From a virus: 30,437 bases of DNA. Within the stretch, counting starts at the first letter, position 1. Each line of letters begins with the position of its first letter. Location of the stretch: positions 1 through 30,437 of the IMG/VR virus record IMGVR_UViG_3300027734_000229; one strand, written 5' to 3'. Positions 13,220 through 23,100 of this stretch are shown here, in pieces. The position numbers and the translations under genes are program-made. A model generated the notes under the pieces. It made no database searches and was not told the origin of the DNA. It saw nothing but the letters and a program-made list of their open reading frames with translations.

Positions 13220-13565
13220 GATAACGCCTCATAACCCTGATTGGTACCCACCTTGCTTTGAAAGTAAAGAGCACCATAAAGATTATATGTGGCAATCATA
13301 TAGAACTAACCAACCACATGACCCACTAAACTATTGCTTAGACTGCACTCGTGAGTATAAGATAGAGATGCTTAAGCAGAAGAAGTGCGAACACCCTGAG
13401 ACTATTTTTGTGGTGTGGAGAAGTTCCCATAAAAAAGATAGACCGATAGGGACAGTTCCAGACCAACCAGATATTCTTGGCATATCAAACAACAGCAGGT
13501 TTTGGGATGACCCCGCATACGATCATGTTCCAGGCAAACCAAAGGAGCCGCCCCCATGTCTTTAG
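13212..13565 (+). CDS. Small phage protein with a zinc-finger-like site, 117 aa
   Basis: ATG 13212 overlaps the preceding stop. The protein is Pro- and charged-rich with one clear metal-site candidate, CLDC (42-45) and CEH (59-61). Tyr, Trp and His residues are frequent in the first 40 residues (WYPPCFESKEHHKDYMWQ). The C-terminus is Pro-rich and probably disordered. I do not know the function; the zinc site and location suggest nucleic-acid contact. Confidence 0.65.
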   Translation: MDKITPHNPDWYPPCFESKEHHKDYMWQSYRTNQPHDPLNYCLDCTREYKIEMLKQKKCEHPETIFVVWRSSHKKDRPIGTVPDQPDILGISNNSRFWDDPAYDHVPGKPKEPPPCL

Positions 13566-13870
13566 AACCTATTCCATTTGCAGGTATGGTAGAAACTGAC
13601 CCTGAAATAGCCTATTTAGATGCTATTGTTGCGGAGATGTATGGTAAAAATCCCGAAAATATGCCAAAATACATAGTATTAGGAGATGGAAGTCTCTACA
13701 TTTTCCATAAAGAGGAAGACCGCTATGCCTTACGTGAACAAACCACGCCCATACAAGAAGGAATACCAACAGCAGAAAGAGCGGGGGGAACAACCAGCCC
13801 GCAATGCTCGGGAACGAGCACGCTATGCGATGGACAAGAAGGGCGTAGACAGAGCGGGGAAGGATATTGA
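13556..13870 (+). CDS. Small hypothetical protein whose tail is overprinted by the HNH gene
   Basis: ATG 13556 overlaps the previous stop. The first 60 residues (MSLEPIPFAGMVETDPEIAY onward) look like a real small protein with strand-helix-strand character. From about residue 58 the sequence becomes low-complexity Gly, Ser, Thr and Gln, exactly where the HNH gene (13725) begins in another frame. The end at 13870 in turn overlaps the region before the helicase gene. The tail is therefore probably a read-through extension. Function unknown. Confidence 0.5.
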   Translation: MSLEPIPFAGMVETDPEIAYLDAIVAEMYGKNPENMPKYIVLGDGSLYIFHKEEDRYALREQTTPIQEGIPTAERAGGTTSPQCSGTSTLCDGQEGRRQSGEGY

Positions 13871-14009
13871 CCATGTTATCCCTCTTTCAAAAGGCGGCAC
13901 GAACGCCCCCAGCAACCTTAAAGTTAAATCAAAAAGTGCCAACCGTTCCTTCAGCCGAAACTCAGACCACACCGTCAAACGAAATAAGCCCAAGAATGGA
14001 AAAACCTGA
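13725..14009 (+). CDS. HNH endonuclease
   Basis: A 94-residue protein: basic N-terminus (PYKKEYQQQKERGEQPARN), then GKDIDHVIPLSKGGTNAPSN with the HNH residues D-H, the central Asn, and a later Asn (SANRSF). AGAGGAAG (13711-13718) precedes the ATG. The family nicks or cleaves DNA; free-standing copies in phages act in packaging or as homing-type elements. This gene sits across both neighbouring frames, so it may have been inserted or been overprinted. An upstream in-frame extension from 13686 is not supported. Confidence 0.85.
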   Translation: MPYVNKPRPYKKEYQQQKERGEQPARNARERARYAMDKKGVDRAGKDIDHVIPLSKGGTNAPSNLKVKSKSANRSFSRNSDHTVKRNKPKNGKT

Positions 14010-15378
14010 AGTATATTCATGGCCTGGGGTTTACCCACCCATGGAGCACCAAAGAAAAACGGCAATATTCTTAGCAACAAATCAAAGAGCTTTTTGTTTT
14101 AACGAACAAGGTACAGGCAAAACCGCATCAGCTATATGGGCGGCAGACTGCCTAATAGAACAAGAAGTAATCAAAAGGGTGTTAATCATATGCCCTCTAT
14201 CAATTATGCAGTCAGCATGGCAAGCGGATTTATTTAAGTTTGCCGTTCACCGCAAAGTAGCCATAGCATACGGCGATAGACTCAAGCGCAAAGCCATCAT
14301 AGAAAGCGATGCTGAGTTTGTTGTTATTAATTATGACGGAGTTGAAATCGTCGCCGACAGCATTGCAAATGGCGGGTTCGACCTAATTGTAATTGACGAA
14401 GCTAACGCATACAAGACGCCGACCACGCAGCGATGGAAGACTCTCCATAAGCTAATAACACCAAGCACATGGCTATGGATGATGACTGGAACACCAGCAG
14501 CTCAAAGTCCGACCGATGCCTACGGCTTAGCCAAGATGTGTGTGCCCGACAAGGTGCCAAGATTCTTTGGGGCTTTTAGGGATCAGACTATGGTTAACAT
14601 TAGCAAGTTTAAATGGATGCCAAAACCAACCGCAAGCGAAGTAGTTTATCGTGCACTGCAGCCAGCTATTCGCTTTACTAAAAAAGAATGCTTAGATCTA
14701 CCGGATGTTACCCATGTATACAGAGATGCACCGCTCACAGCACAGCAAAACAAATTTTACAGACTCCTCAAAAAGGAGATGCTCATGGTGGCTGCGGGGG
14801 AGGAGATCAGTACAGTTAACGCTGCCGTCAATATTAACAAATTATTGCAGATTTCTGGTGGCGCTGTTTACTCTGACACCGGTGCTGTTATTGAGTTTGA
14901 CGTGTCTAATCGTCTCAGAGTTATTGAAGAAGTTATCAACGAGTCTAGTCAGAAAGTCCTTGTATTTGTACCGTTTACTCATACAATAGAGTTACTCAGT
15001 GTGCATTTGAGAGGGGTAGGTATTATCTGCGATATCATCAATGGCGCTGTTCCCGTTAATAAACGGACTGAGATATTCAAAAGATTTCAAGAGACCCCCT
15101 ACCCTAAGGTCTTGATTATTCAGCCACAAGCTGCGGCACACGGGGTTACTCTAACTGCAGCCGATACAATTATTTGGTACGCCCCCGTTACATCAATCGA
15201 AACATATTTGCAAGCCAATGCCCGTATTGACAGACAAGGGCAAAAGAACCCTATGACAATCGTGCATATTAAGGGTTCTCCCGTAGAGGCAAGACTATAT
15301 TCTATGCTGCAAAATAAACTTGATGTCCATGATAAACTAATTGACTTATATAAAAATGAAGTTGAAGAAGATAGTTGA
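13996..15378 (+). CDS. SNF2-type superfamily 2 helicase/ATPase
   Basis: A 460-residue helicase from the start I prefer. Motif I GTGKT (39-43), motif II DEAN (134-137), motif III TGTP (164-167) and the C-terminal motif VI with QANARIDRQGQ define a DEAD/SNF2-like enzyme. The frame is open back to 13867, but that extension overlaps the HNH gene and is low-complexity. The family unwinds or translocates on DNA and is frequent in phage replication modules. The stop overlaps the promoter for the next gene. Confidence 0.9.
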   Translation: MEKPEVYSWPGVYPPMEHQRKTAIFLATNQRAFCFNEQGTGKTASAIWAADCLIEQEVIKRVLIICPLSIMQSAWQADLFKFAVHRKVAIAYGDRLKRKAIIESDAEFVVINYDGVEIVADSIANGGFDLIVIDEANAYKTPTTQRWKTLHKLITPSTWLWMMTGTPAAQSPTDAYGLAKMCVPDKVPRFFGAFRDQTMVNISKFKWMPKPTASEVVYRALQPAIRFTKKECLDLPDVTHVYRDAPLTAQQNKFYRLLKKEMLMVAAGEEISTVNAAVNINKLLQISGGAVYSDTGAVIEFDVSNRLRVIEEVINESSQKVLVFVPFTHTIELLSVHLRGVGIICDIINGAVPVNKRTEIFKRFQETPYPKVLIIQPQAAAHGVTLTAADTIIWYAPVTSIETYLQANARIDRQGQKNPMTIVHIKGSPVEARLYSMLQNKLDVHDKLIDLYKNEVEEDS

Positions 15379-15403
15379 CAAACTAAAATATTAGTAGTAG
15401 TAT
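15375..15403 (+). promoter_or_regulatory. Promoter inside the helicase stop region
   Basis: TTGACA (15375-15380), 17 bases, then TAGTAT (15398-15403); the -35 overlaps the helicase stop codon. A short hairpin, ACGAA (15410-15414) with TTCGT (15421-15425), lies in the leader before the ATG at 15446. This would give the downstream replication genes their own start. Confidence 0.6.
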
Positions 15404-15445
15404 TATTTAACGAACAAAGATTCGTAAACATAAAGAAAGGAAGGT

Positions 15446-15841
15446 ATGTCCGATATAACAGTAGATCAAATCGTTGAAGTCTATATAAAGATTAGAGACG
15501 CAAGAGACGAAGCTAGGAAAGAAGCTGACAAGATTGAAGCCGACTTTGAATCTCAGCTAGATGTCCTTGAGCAACAGATGCTTGATGTATGCAAAACCAC
15601 TGGGGCTACAAGTCTTAAAACCCCCCACGGCACAGTTATGCAGTCCGTTAAAAAACGCTATTGGACTAACGACTGGGAAAAGTTTTACGCTTTTATGTTT
15701 GAGCACAATATTCCTGAGTTGTTAGAAAGGCGTATCCATCAAACAAATATCAAGCAGTTTTTAGAAGAAAACCCCGATATGCTTCCGCTCGGGTTAAATG
15801 TGGAAGCAGAGCATTCAATAACAGTAAGGAGAAGCAAATGA
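15446..15841 (+). CDS. Coiled-coil phage protein, 131 aa
   Basis: ATG 15446 follows GGAAGG. Residues about 5-50 form a charged coiled coil (VDQIVEVYIKIRDARDEARK, then further Glu/Lys heptads). After this comes a short beta-like part with KTPHGTVMQSVKKRYW and a C-terminal DNA-binding-like LPLGLNVEAEHSITVRRSK tail. This layout (coiled coil, then TxxGxV and a Trp motif) is common in phage replication clusters, but I cannot assign a function. It overlaps the next gene by four bases. Confidence 0.75.
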   Translation: MSDITVDQIVEVYIKIRDARDEARKEADKIEADFESQLDVLEQQMLDVCKTTGATSLKTPHGTVMQSVKKRYWTNDWEKFYAFMFEHNIPELLERRIHQTNIKQFLEENPDMLPLGLNVEAEHSITVRRSK

Positions 15842-16701
15842 GTGAAATCACTCTTTTTAATCAAGATTTACCCGACTATCTAAAAGACGTAAAGTTAGAT
15901 GACATAACTAAAGCGTTGGTCGGTAACAGTGGTAGCAAGCGTATCTCACTACGGGGCGGCAAATTCCGTATGGTTGTCAATGGGGAAGAAGTATTAACAA
16001 GTAATAGCGAGTCGCTAAATGTAGTTATTGTCAATGCAGCGAGAGATGTGTCAAGGACTTTTTATGCTAAAGCTTATAATCCGAAGGAAGATGCTGCTAT
16101 TCCAGATTGCTGGTCTAATAATGGCGTTGCGCCTGACGCAACAGTGGAAGCACCTCAGCACCACAACTGCACAGAATGTCCGCAAAACGTTAAGGGATCC
16201 GGTGCTGGTGGAGGGCGTGCTTGTCGTCATTTCCGCCGTGTTGCTGTTGCTCTTGCTGACGACATTGGTGGAGATGTATATCAGTTACAACTTGCATCTA
16301 AGTCTATCTTTGGTAAAGGGGATCTAACCCACATGCCATTTGAGCAGTATGTTAAGTACGTTGGCTCACAAGGTTACAACTTGAATACGCTTACTACTGA
16401 GATGCGTTTTGATTCTGATAGCGATACTGCTAAGTTGTTCTTTAAGCCTTTGAAGTTCTTGTCTAAAGAGCAGTGGGAAGTTGCTAAGCGTCAAGGCGAA
16501 ACCCCAGCAGCTAAACGAGCAGTTGAGTTCACATTCACTAAGACTGATAAAGCACCCGCATTAGCAGCACCAAAGCAAGCTGCACCAGTCGAAGCTGAAA
16601 TAGAAGAGCCGAAGAAGCGTCCTGAGAAAAAGGCTGCAGAACCTACACCTAAAAAAGATTTAGCAGCCATCATGGGTAGTTGGGGCCAAGAGAACGTATG
16701 A
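15838..16701 (+). CDS. Zinc-knuckle phage protein, candidate single-strand DNA-binding protein
   Basis: A 287-residue protein. A beta-rich N-terminal domain contains four Cys (C91, C111, C114, C129), of which CTEC and ACRHF look like a zinc site. The middle is mixed. The last 60 residues are Pro/Ala/Lys/Glu-rich (KKRPEKKAAEPTPKKD), then a helix ending GSWGQENV. Location between helicase and primase-helicase and an OB-plus-zinc-like layout (as in T4 gp32) make an SSB role plausible, but it lacks a strong acidic tail and needs a structure check. Confidence 0.6.
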   Translation: MSEITLFNQDLPDYLKDVKLDDITKALVGNSGSKRISLRGGKFRMVVNGEEVLTSNSESLNVVIVNAARDVSRTFYAKAYNPKEDAAIPDCWSNNGVAPDATVEAPQHHNCTECPQNVKGSGAGGGRACRHFRRVAVALADDIGGDVYQLQLASKSIFGKGDLTHMPFEQYVKYVGSQGYNLNTLTTEMRFDSDSDTAKLFFKPLKFLSKEQWEVAKRQGETPAAKRAVEFTFTKTDKAPALAAPKQAAPVEAEIEEPKKRPEKKAAEPTPKKDLAAIMGSWGQENV

Positions 16702-16925
16702 GTCTAAGAGGCTATAGCTATCGTCTTGTAAAGGCAAACAAAGCCGCCGACTCCAAGCATATTGGAGTGAAGTTAGGTAGGTATTGTATTGCTGCCGATA
16801 TTCCAGTCGCACAGATTGCCGAGAAGTTTGGTGTATCTCGAATGACTGTTTATAATTGGTTTACAGGTACCGTGACCCCGCACAAGACTACGGCTACTGA
16901 GATAGAGAAGCTATTAGCTAAATAG
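16698..16925 (+). CDS. Small helix-turn-helix DNA-binding protein, 75 aa
   Basis: ATG 16698 overlaps the previous stop (ATGA); an in-frame TTG at 16680 is unlikely. Residues 36-57 (PVAQIAEKFGVSRMTVYNWF) are a textbook HTH with a recognition helix SRMTVYNWF, as in Hin/resolvase-type or MerR-like short regulators. There is no other domain. It is a good candidate to bind the repeated inverted-repeat elements or the AATGTTC repeats, but this is untested. Confidence 0.8.
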   Translation: MSLRGYSYRLVKANKAADSKHIGVKLGRYCIAADIPVAQIAEKFGVSRMTVYNWFTGTVTPHKTTATEIEKLLAK

Positions 16926-16935
16926 TTTACCCCTG

Positions 16936-16987
16936 GGGCAGCTAGTTTGACGGAACGAAAAGGGGGATGCCGACCCCCCTGCTGCCC
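16936..16987 (+). promoter_or_regulatory. Nested hairpin ahead of the primase-helicase gene
   Basis: GGGCAGC (16936-16942) pairs with GCTGCCC (16981-16987). Inside it, AGGGGG (16961-16966) pairs with CCCCCT (16975-16980). No T run follows, so it is not a standard terminator. It may slow read-through, protect the downstream message, or help control primase-helicase translation. The ribosome site GAGGTG lies 18 bases or so farther on. Confidence 0.55.
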
Positions 16988-17013
16988 TTCCTTTCTTCGG
17001 ATTTTGAGGTGAT

Positions 17014-19857
17014 ATGGCAACGACAGATTTATTAAATGCAGTGCTTCCCCCGGAAGGGTGGTATTGCATTGTCGGTTTGAATCAAGAGGGGCGACCAAGG
17101 CAGACGTTTATCCAAACCGTTGCTGAAGCAGAAGCGGAGATAGATAAGCTATTGTTGGAGAAGTACGACGTTTATTTTGCTTGTGCTAAATATGAAAACG
17201 ATGAAGATGGTCGCACGCAAAAGAACAGCGCATACTTTAAATCTTTTTGGCTAGATATCGACTGCGGTATTGACAAGGATTTAAGTGGCAAAGGTTATAT
17301 AGACCAAGCCACCGGTTTAGCAGAGCTTAAAAAGTTTTGTGAAACCATACTGCTACCGCTACCAACGATAGTAAATTCAGGTCGTGGTATCCATGCCTAT
17401 TGGAGGTTGGCAGAGACAATTAGTCGTGCCGAATGGAAACCCGTCGCCGACCGCCTTAAAGCTTTGTGTGAAGAGCATAGCTTTAGAGGTGACCCATCAC
17501 GCACTGCAGAGAGCGCATCTATTCTTAGAGTGCCTGAGACGCTTAACTTTAAGCAAGACCCACCGCTACCTGTAAGTATTATTCACATTGCACCTGAGAC
17601 ACCGTACGAGGATATAAAAGCTGCCATTGGAGTCTTGATTGCCCCTGACTATATCCCACGTCAGTTAAGTGCTATGACCCAAGCTGCGATGAGCAATCGT
17701 CAAAGTCGGTTCCGCACCATCATGATAAAGACTACAGAAGGCAAGGGATGCTCACAGTTAGAGCATATTGCGATTAACCAAGAAGATATAGAGGAGCCAT
17801 TATGGAGAGCAGGACTATCTATTGCCGCCCATTGTGTAGATGCAGATGAAGCAATTCACATTATCTCGAGTAACCATTCACAATACTCGGCGCAGGAAAC
17901 TGAGAGAAAAGCCCTCTCGACAAAAGGCCCTTACACCTGCGCAACCTTCGAAAAGCTTAACCCCTCGGGGTGTGCGGAATGCTCGCATAAGGGTTCGATA
18001 TCGTCTCCGATACTGCTCGGTTCTGAGATTGCGGCCGCTCCCAAGGATGCTCCTATCATTGAAGAAACACCTCAAGGTACAAAGCAGACTTACCATGTTC
18101 CAGAGTTTCCGTTCCCGTACTTCAGAGGTAAAAACGGTGGAGTTTACAGACAGCCATTAGATGAGGACGACGGCGCCGACTTAGTATATGAACACGATTT
18201 GTATATTGTGAAGCGCTTGTATGATCCTGCTAAAGGTGAGTCGGTTTGGATTAGAGCACACTTCCCACAAGACGGAGTAAAAGAATTTGCACTGCCAGCT
18301 ACTGAGTTAATGGCATTTGAACAACTAAAACAAAAGCTTGGTTTTCATAGCATATACGGGCCTAAGAAGCAGATGGATAACATCATGGCTTACTTAATTG
18401 CCGCAGCTAAAGAACTCCAGCACAAACAAAGGACAGAAATCATGCGTACCCAATTTGGTTGGACTGACGATAACAAAGCGTTTATCCTTGGCGATAGAGA
18501 GATTACAGCAGATGGGGACACTTATAGCCCCCCGTCGACTTCAACAGGGAACTTAGCTACTTGGATGGCTCCAAAAGGTTCTTTAAAAGAATGGCAGGAA
18601 GTTGCCAACATATATAACCAAGAAGGGTTTGAGCCGCATGCGTTTGGTTTCTTTACCGCCTTTGGTTCCCCGTTGCTCAAGCATTTAAACCTACGTGGCG
18701 CAATCATTAACTTGGTAAACAATACTTCGGGCACAGGTAAATCCACAATCCTTAAGATGTGCAACAGCGTGTACGGTCACCCCGATGAGTTAATGCTCCA
18801 ATGGAAAGACACACAGAATGCTATGATTCACCGCTTGGGCGTTATGAATAACTTGCCGGTCACGATTGATGAGATTACTAAGTTATCCGGAGACAACTTC
18901 TCAGACTTAGCCTACGGCATCTCACAGGGGCGTGGTAAGAACCGTATGCAGCAGCATTCTAATGCCGAGAGGGTCAACCTAACAAAGTGGGCTGCGATGG
19001 CTCTGGCCTCTTCTAATGCCTCATTTCAAGACAAATTAGCAGCATTAAAAGCTACACCCGACGGTGAGTTCATGCGTTTGTTTGAGTATCGCATTGAGAT
19101 GACAGACAAGATTTCAAAAGAAGACGCCGACGTTATATTTAATAAGCTTTATTCTAACTACGGACATGCAGGTCAAGAGTATATTAAGTACCTAGTCGGT
19201 AACCTAGAAGACGCTATTAATACAGTATTACAAGTACAGCAGAAGATTGATGCGGCGATTGGGCTAACCAACCGAGAGCGGTTCTGGTCTGCAGTTGTTG
19301 CATGTAACATTGCTGGTGCACTGATGGCTAAAGATCTAGGTATTATCCCTGACTTTGATATTGGGCGTGTATATCGCTGGGCTATTAACGAGGTTAAAGC
19401 AATGCGTGCCGACATTAAAGCACCGACTGCCAATAGCCAAGCTAGCGTAATAGGTGAGTTTATGAACGAAAACCGCGCTTCTACTTTAGTGATTAACGCC
19501 AACATTGATGGGCGTACAGGCATGGAGCAGCTACCCATTGTAGAGCCTAGGTTTAATGACTTGTTTATACGGATTGAACCGGATGAAAAGTTACTGTATA
19601 TCAACGCCAAGCAGCTAAGGGGGTATTGTTCTAAGAATCAAATAACCCTAAAAGAGATACTAAAGGACTTAGAGTCTAATGCTATTTACCTTGGATTAGT
19701 TAAGAAGCGGTTGTCTAAGGGCACTAAAATCCCTTCTTCTCCCGTCGATGCCTATAAGTTTGACCTAAACAAAGGGAACTTCCTTGATACAGATACCTTC
19801 ATAGAATCCGTTAAACAGGTGCCAGATGTTGATCCACGGGCTGAGCTTCAGAATTAA
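17014..19857 (+). CDS. AEP-type primase fused to a DUF927-like helicase
   Basis: A 947-residue replication protein. The N-terminal archaeo-eukaryotic primase core has DID (81-83), SGRGIHAYW (122-130) and GDPSRTAESASILRVP (from about 159). A Cys/His cluster (C309, C320, C323, H325) lies between the parts. The C-terminal ATPase has GTGKST (573-578) and IDEIT (D619, E620), placing it in the DUF927-type helicase group common in phages and plasmids. It should both unwind DNA and lay primers for the polymerase encoded at 8684. ATG 17014 follows GAGGTG. Confidence 0.9.
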   Translation: MATTDLLNAVLPPEGWYCIVGLNQEGRPRQTFIQTVAEAEAEIDKLLLEKYDVYFACAKYENDEDGRTQKNSAYFKSFWLDIDCGIDKDLSGKGYIDQATGLAELKKFCETILLPLPTIVNSGRGIHAYWRLAETISRAEWKPVADRLKALCEEHSFRGDPSRTAESASILRVPETLNFKQDPPLPVSIIHIAPETPYEDIKAAIGVLIAPDYIPRQLSAMTQAAMSNRQSRFRTIMIKTTEGKGCSQLEHIAINQEDIEEPLWRAGLSIAAHCVDADEAIHIISSNHSQYSAQETERKALSTKGPYTCATFEKLNPSGCAECSHKGSISSPILLGSEIAAAPKDAPIIEETPQGTKQTYHVPEFPFPYFRGKNGGVYRQPLDEDDGADLVYEHDLYIVKRLYDPAKGESVWIRAHFPQDGVKEFALPATELMAFEQLKQKLGFHSIYGPKKQMDNIMAYLIAAAKELQHKQRTEIMRTQFGWTDDNKAFILGDREITADGDTYSPPSTSTGNLATWMAPKGSLKEWQEVANIYNQEGFEPHAFGFFTAFGSPLLKHLNLRGAIINLVNNTSGTGKSTILKMCNSVYGHPDELMLQWKDTQNAMIHRLGVMNNLPVTIDEITKLSGDNFSDLAYGISQGRGKNRMQQHSNAERVNLTKWAAMALASSNASFQDKLAALKATPDGEFMRLFEYRIEMTDKISKEDADVIFNKLYSNYGHAGQEYIKYLVGNLEDAINTVLQVQQKIDAAIGLTNRERFWSAVVACNIAGALMAKDLGIIPDFDIGRVYRWAINEVKAMRADIKAPTANSQASVIGEFMNENRASTLVINANIDGRTGMEQLPIVEPRFNDLFIRIEPDEKLLYINAKQLRGYCSKNQITLKEILKDLESNAIYLGLVKKRLSKGTKIPSSPVDAYKFDLNKGNFLDTDTFIESVKQVPDVDPRAELQN

Positions 19858-20023
19858 TTGGGCTAAGTTTGCAGTCGGCACATCTTTCTTTATCCCTTGT
19901 TTAGATACGGAAGCTGCGTCGGCTGAGATAACTACGGTTACAAAAAGGTTAGGCTATAAGATAAAAGCTCAAGTTAGCGTAGATGAGGGCATTTATGGCT
20001 TGCGTGTCTGGCGACTTAAGTAG
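19826..20023 (+). CDS. Small conserved phage protein, 65 aa
   Basis: It starts inside the primase-helicase end (AGGTG ribosome site about six bases before the ATG). The product contains INWAKFAVGTSFFIPCLDT and a GIYGLRVWRLK end, a pattern seen in many phages beside replication genes, of unknown function. The fold looks like strand-helix-strand. It is the last plus-strand gene and is followed by the convergent terminator region. Confidence 0.75.
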   Translation: MLIHGLSFRINWAKFAVGTSFFIPCLDTEAASAEITTVTKRLGYKIKAQVSVDEGIYGLRVWRLK

Positions 20024-20035
20024 TATCATAGAATT

Positions 20036-20055
20036 GTAGCTGCATTCATAGCTAC
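20036..20055. other. Small hairpin in the convergent junction
   Basis: GTAGCT (20036-20041) pairs with AGCTAC (20050-20055). It is followed by TCCTTT but no T run, so it may assist the terminator downstream or be incidental. Confidence 0.35.
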
Positions 20056-20075
20056 TCCTTTCTGGTAATACTTTG

Positions 20076-20104
20076 AATCCCGCCGTAAAAAGCGGGATTT
20101 TTTT
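20076..20104 (+). terminator. Terminator at the convergent end of both gene blocks
   Basis: AATCCCGC (20076-20083) pairs with GCGGGATT (20092-20099), followed by T through 20104. It stops plus-strand transcription. The minus-strand gene's stop codon (20103-20105) lies in its T run. On the minus strand no long T tract follows the hairpin, so two-way action is uncertain. Confidence 0.85.
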
Positions 20105-23100
20105 AATCTGGGTTGCCGTACCGATTCATTTCACCAAGCTGCCCAATAAGGTTTTTATTAAGGCGTACCCCACCAGTTATAGAAGCAGCAGCACGTTCTT
20201 TGTAACGACGCTCTACAGAATCTAATAAAGTTTCTGGATAGATAGCTACTCCCGGATTAGCACTATTAAATTTAGTTATTTTTTCAAGAACACGATCTTG
20301 CATTGGACTATTATTGGTATCAATTGCCATAAAAAACAAGTTTAATAACATATCATGCTTATGGGTAATTTCTTGTTCCATTTCTTTTGCTTCAAAATTG
20401 GCTTTTTGTTTTTGTGCAAGACGTTCTGGCTGAAAACCAAGTGCTTGTGCAGCAAGTTCTGTAGTACTAAAATCTGGTATAAGCTCGTCTCCAGACATAG
20501 TTAATGCGCCTTCAGTAGCAAGCCTATGAGTTTTTAAGACTGCTTTAGGCCATGCTGGAAGTATTGTTTCTAAAGCTCGCTCGTAATGTCCTTGATTAAG
20601 TTTATCTAAAGCACTAAAGGCGCTAACCCCTAACCCTATAGCAGGGCCACCAAGACTAACTAAATAGGCTTGCGCTGCACTTTCCATATCAGGCTGTGTT
20701 TTTTGGTCTCTAAACCATAGGCCATTTAAGCTCATACGATCAGCAACGTCTATGCCAGTTGCTTGAGAAGCTACACCACGGGAAATTGAATCTCCAACAA
20801 AACCACCAAAAGTATCGGACGACCAATTTTTAAACCAATTATCAAAATTAAAAGGCTTATCTTCTTCGTCGTCATCCGCAAATAAATAATGCAACATTTC
20901 CATTGACGCAGAAAATGCAGCCCATCCTGGTAAACCCGTAGCTCCGGCAAAAAGAAAAGTCATACCAAGCGTGCCAAAAAGACGGTTTCTACCTTCGGAT
21001 TTAAATTCTTTAACATATTGATCTACAGCTTTTTCTAAATCTTTACCACTTAAACTTTCTTCCCCGTCTATAGTTCTATTGGTATTTATTTGCTGGGCTA
21101 CATCTTGGCGTGCTTTTTTACCTTTTTCAGTTGTTGGGTCAAACTCTGAAGAAAACCCATCTAAGGCACTATACGCCAATAAAAAACTCATATTTTGAGG
21201 AAACTGCTTAAATTGAAAGATTACTTTTGCAGCGGCAGATTGTAAGTACCTAGGTTTATTGGCTGTAGAATAGTCAAACATAGCCTTATATGTAAGTTCT
21301 TTGGCCTCTATAACCGCACGATTAAATGCTTTTTCGTCAGTAAGTCCTTTGTTTTTTGCTCTTTCGTAAGCTAGTTCAAACGAGGCCATACCAACAATTT
21401 CACGGTTAAACTTCTCGGCGCCGTGGAAAGCTGCCCCTAAAATGTTCATAGTTTTTCTCCACCGACCGGTATACAAATCAGATGGAGTATCTGCTTTACC
21501 CATTACATCATGCGTAAAAGTAATATCAAATAAAGGCGCCATTTCAGCGTAAGCTTTTTGCTGTACATCGGTAAGTAGCTCAAGTTTATTTGCAAAAGAA
21601 GGAAATGCCCGCTCACCGTTTTTGTCCTTGAATCCTGTGGAAGAAAACTTTTTAGCAAACGAAACCATTGCTTTTGTTGTTTTTGGGATACCGTACCTTG
21701 CACCAACTACAGGTATAGCTACACCGGGTATACCGAGCGCATTAACTATTGCAGACGCAGGAGCAGTCATATACCAAATAAAAGATAAATTAGAAAGTCC
21801 AGCAGCAAGCCAACCTGTATCTGGAGGGTTTAGTGTAGAGTTAAAGTGTTTTTTCAGCTCGTTTACATAGTCCCTATACTTTTTCTTTTCGTCCGGATCC
21901 ATACCATCTAAAGTACTTTCAGCAGCCCGAACTTCTGTGGCTAAAGGCTCGGTATATTTAAGTCTTGTTTGTTGATACGCAAGCCTTGAACCGGTACTAT
22001 GAAATACCCGTATCATATCTTGACTCATACCCTGCACACCTTCACGGTGGATAAACATTCTACGAACGCTTTGTTCTGGTAGCAACTCAAGGAATACTTG
22101 TTCTAGAGCATCATCTATATTTTTTATTGTTTCTGCGTCTGTTTTACCGATACTGTCACGCATTAAATCTTTAAGCTCTTGTAAAAAGCCAAAGTCTTTA
22201 GTGTTTCTGTCCATCATTTCGCCAATAGCATTTCCAGAATCTACATAAACATTAGGATTTAATTTTTTAGCGTCGGCAATAAGCTGTTCTGCTTGTATAT
22301 TACGTTCTGCTGCAGATTCAAATGTATAGAATTGTTTAGATTTACCTTTACCGATTTGCAGCCAAAAATCACCAAAGCGTTTAAACGGAAAGTAAGGCTC
22401 TATCATATTATCTTCAAACTTTTCGGCCACACGTTTATAGCCTAAATCATCTGAGTTATGTATTTCATCTAAAGAATAACCTTTAGCTAACAAGTTTTTT
22501 TCTATTTTTTCTTGTATGCTTTTTACTTGCCGATTCAATTGATTCTTATAAAAATCCCTTACTTGGCGATAAATTCTTTGGCCTTCTGGCCCAATGCTGT
22601 TCCAAGCACGAGCTAAATCCGCTTGCTCTTGTGCTGAAACTTTAGACTTAATAGAAACAGAGGTAATATTTTTATACTCAGAACTATTTAATGCTTCTGC
22701 TTTGCTAAGACCTTTTCTTATAAGTTCTCTTAATTTAACTCTACGAGCTCTATCTAAGTACTCTGCTTGTAGTTTTGGGTCTGGATCTGGGTCAAAGCCA
22801 AGGCGAGTAGCGTCAAGCATTAGCTTGTTAGTTAAATCTGCTTTTTGAGGTTCTTTATCTTGAAACTTAGTCCAAGGTTTAGCAATATCATCTACTGCAC
22901 TTAGCGCTTTAATTCGCTCAAACCCCATAGCTTCTTGCAAATCTACAAACCTGTTAAATGCAGGAATTTGGCGACCAACCATACTAGCTAATTGTCGAGG
23001 TGTAAATGCTCCCAGCAAATATTTACGAGTAGAATCCTTTACGCTTTCCAAATAAACCGGCATGTTGCCTTTTGCGCTGTCCCAAGTAGGCTTGCCGCTA

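Noticed and set aside
13867-13995. Upstream extension of the helicase from the TTG at 13867
   Set aside because: Low-complexity Thr/Pro/Ser residues that shadow the HNH gene; the helicase-like sequence begins at 13996.
21622-21870. Plus-strand frames inside the giant minus-strand gene (also near 22594, 24033 and 25999)
   Set aside because: Complements of strong coding sequence, without ribosome sites or conserved motifs.
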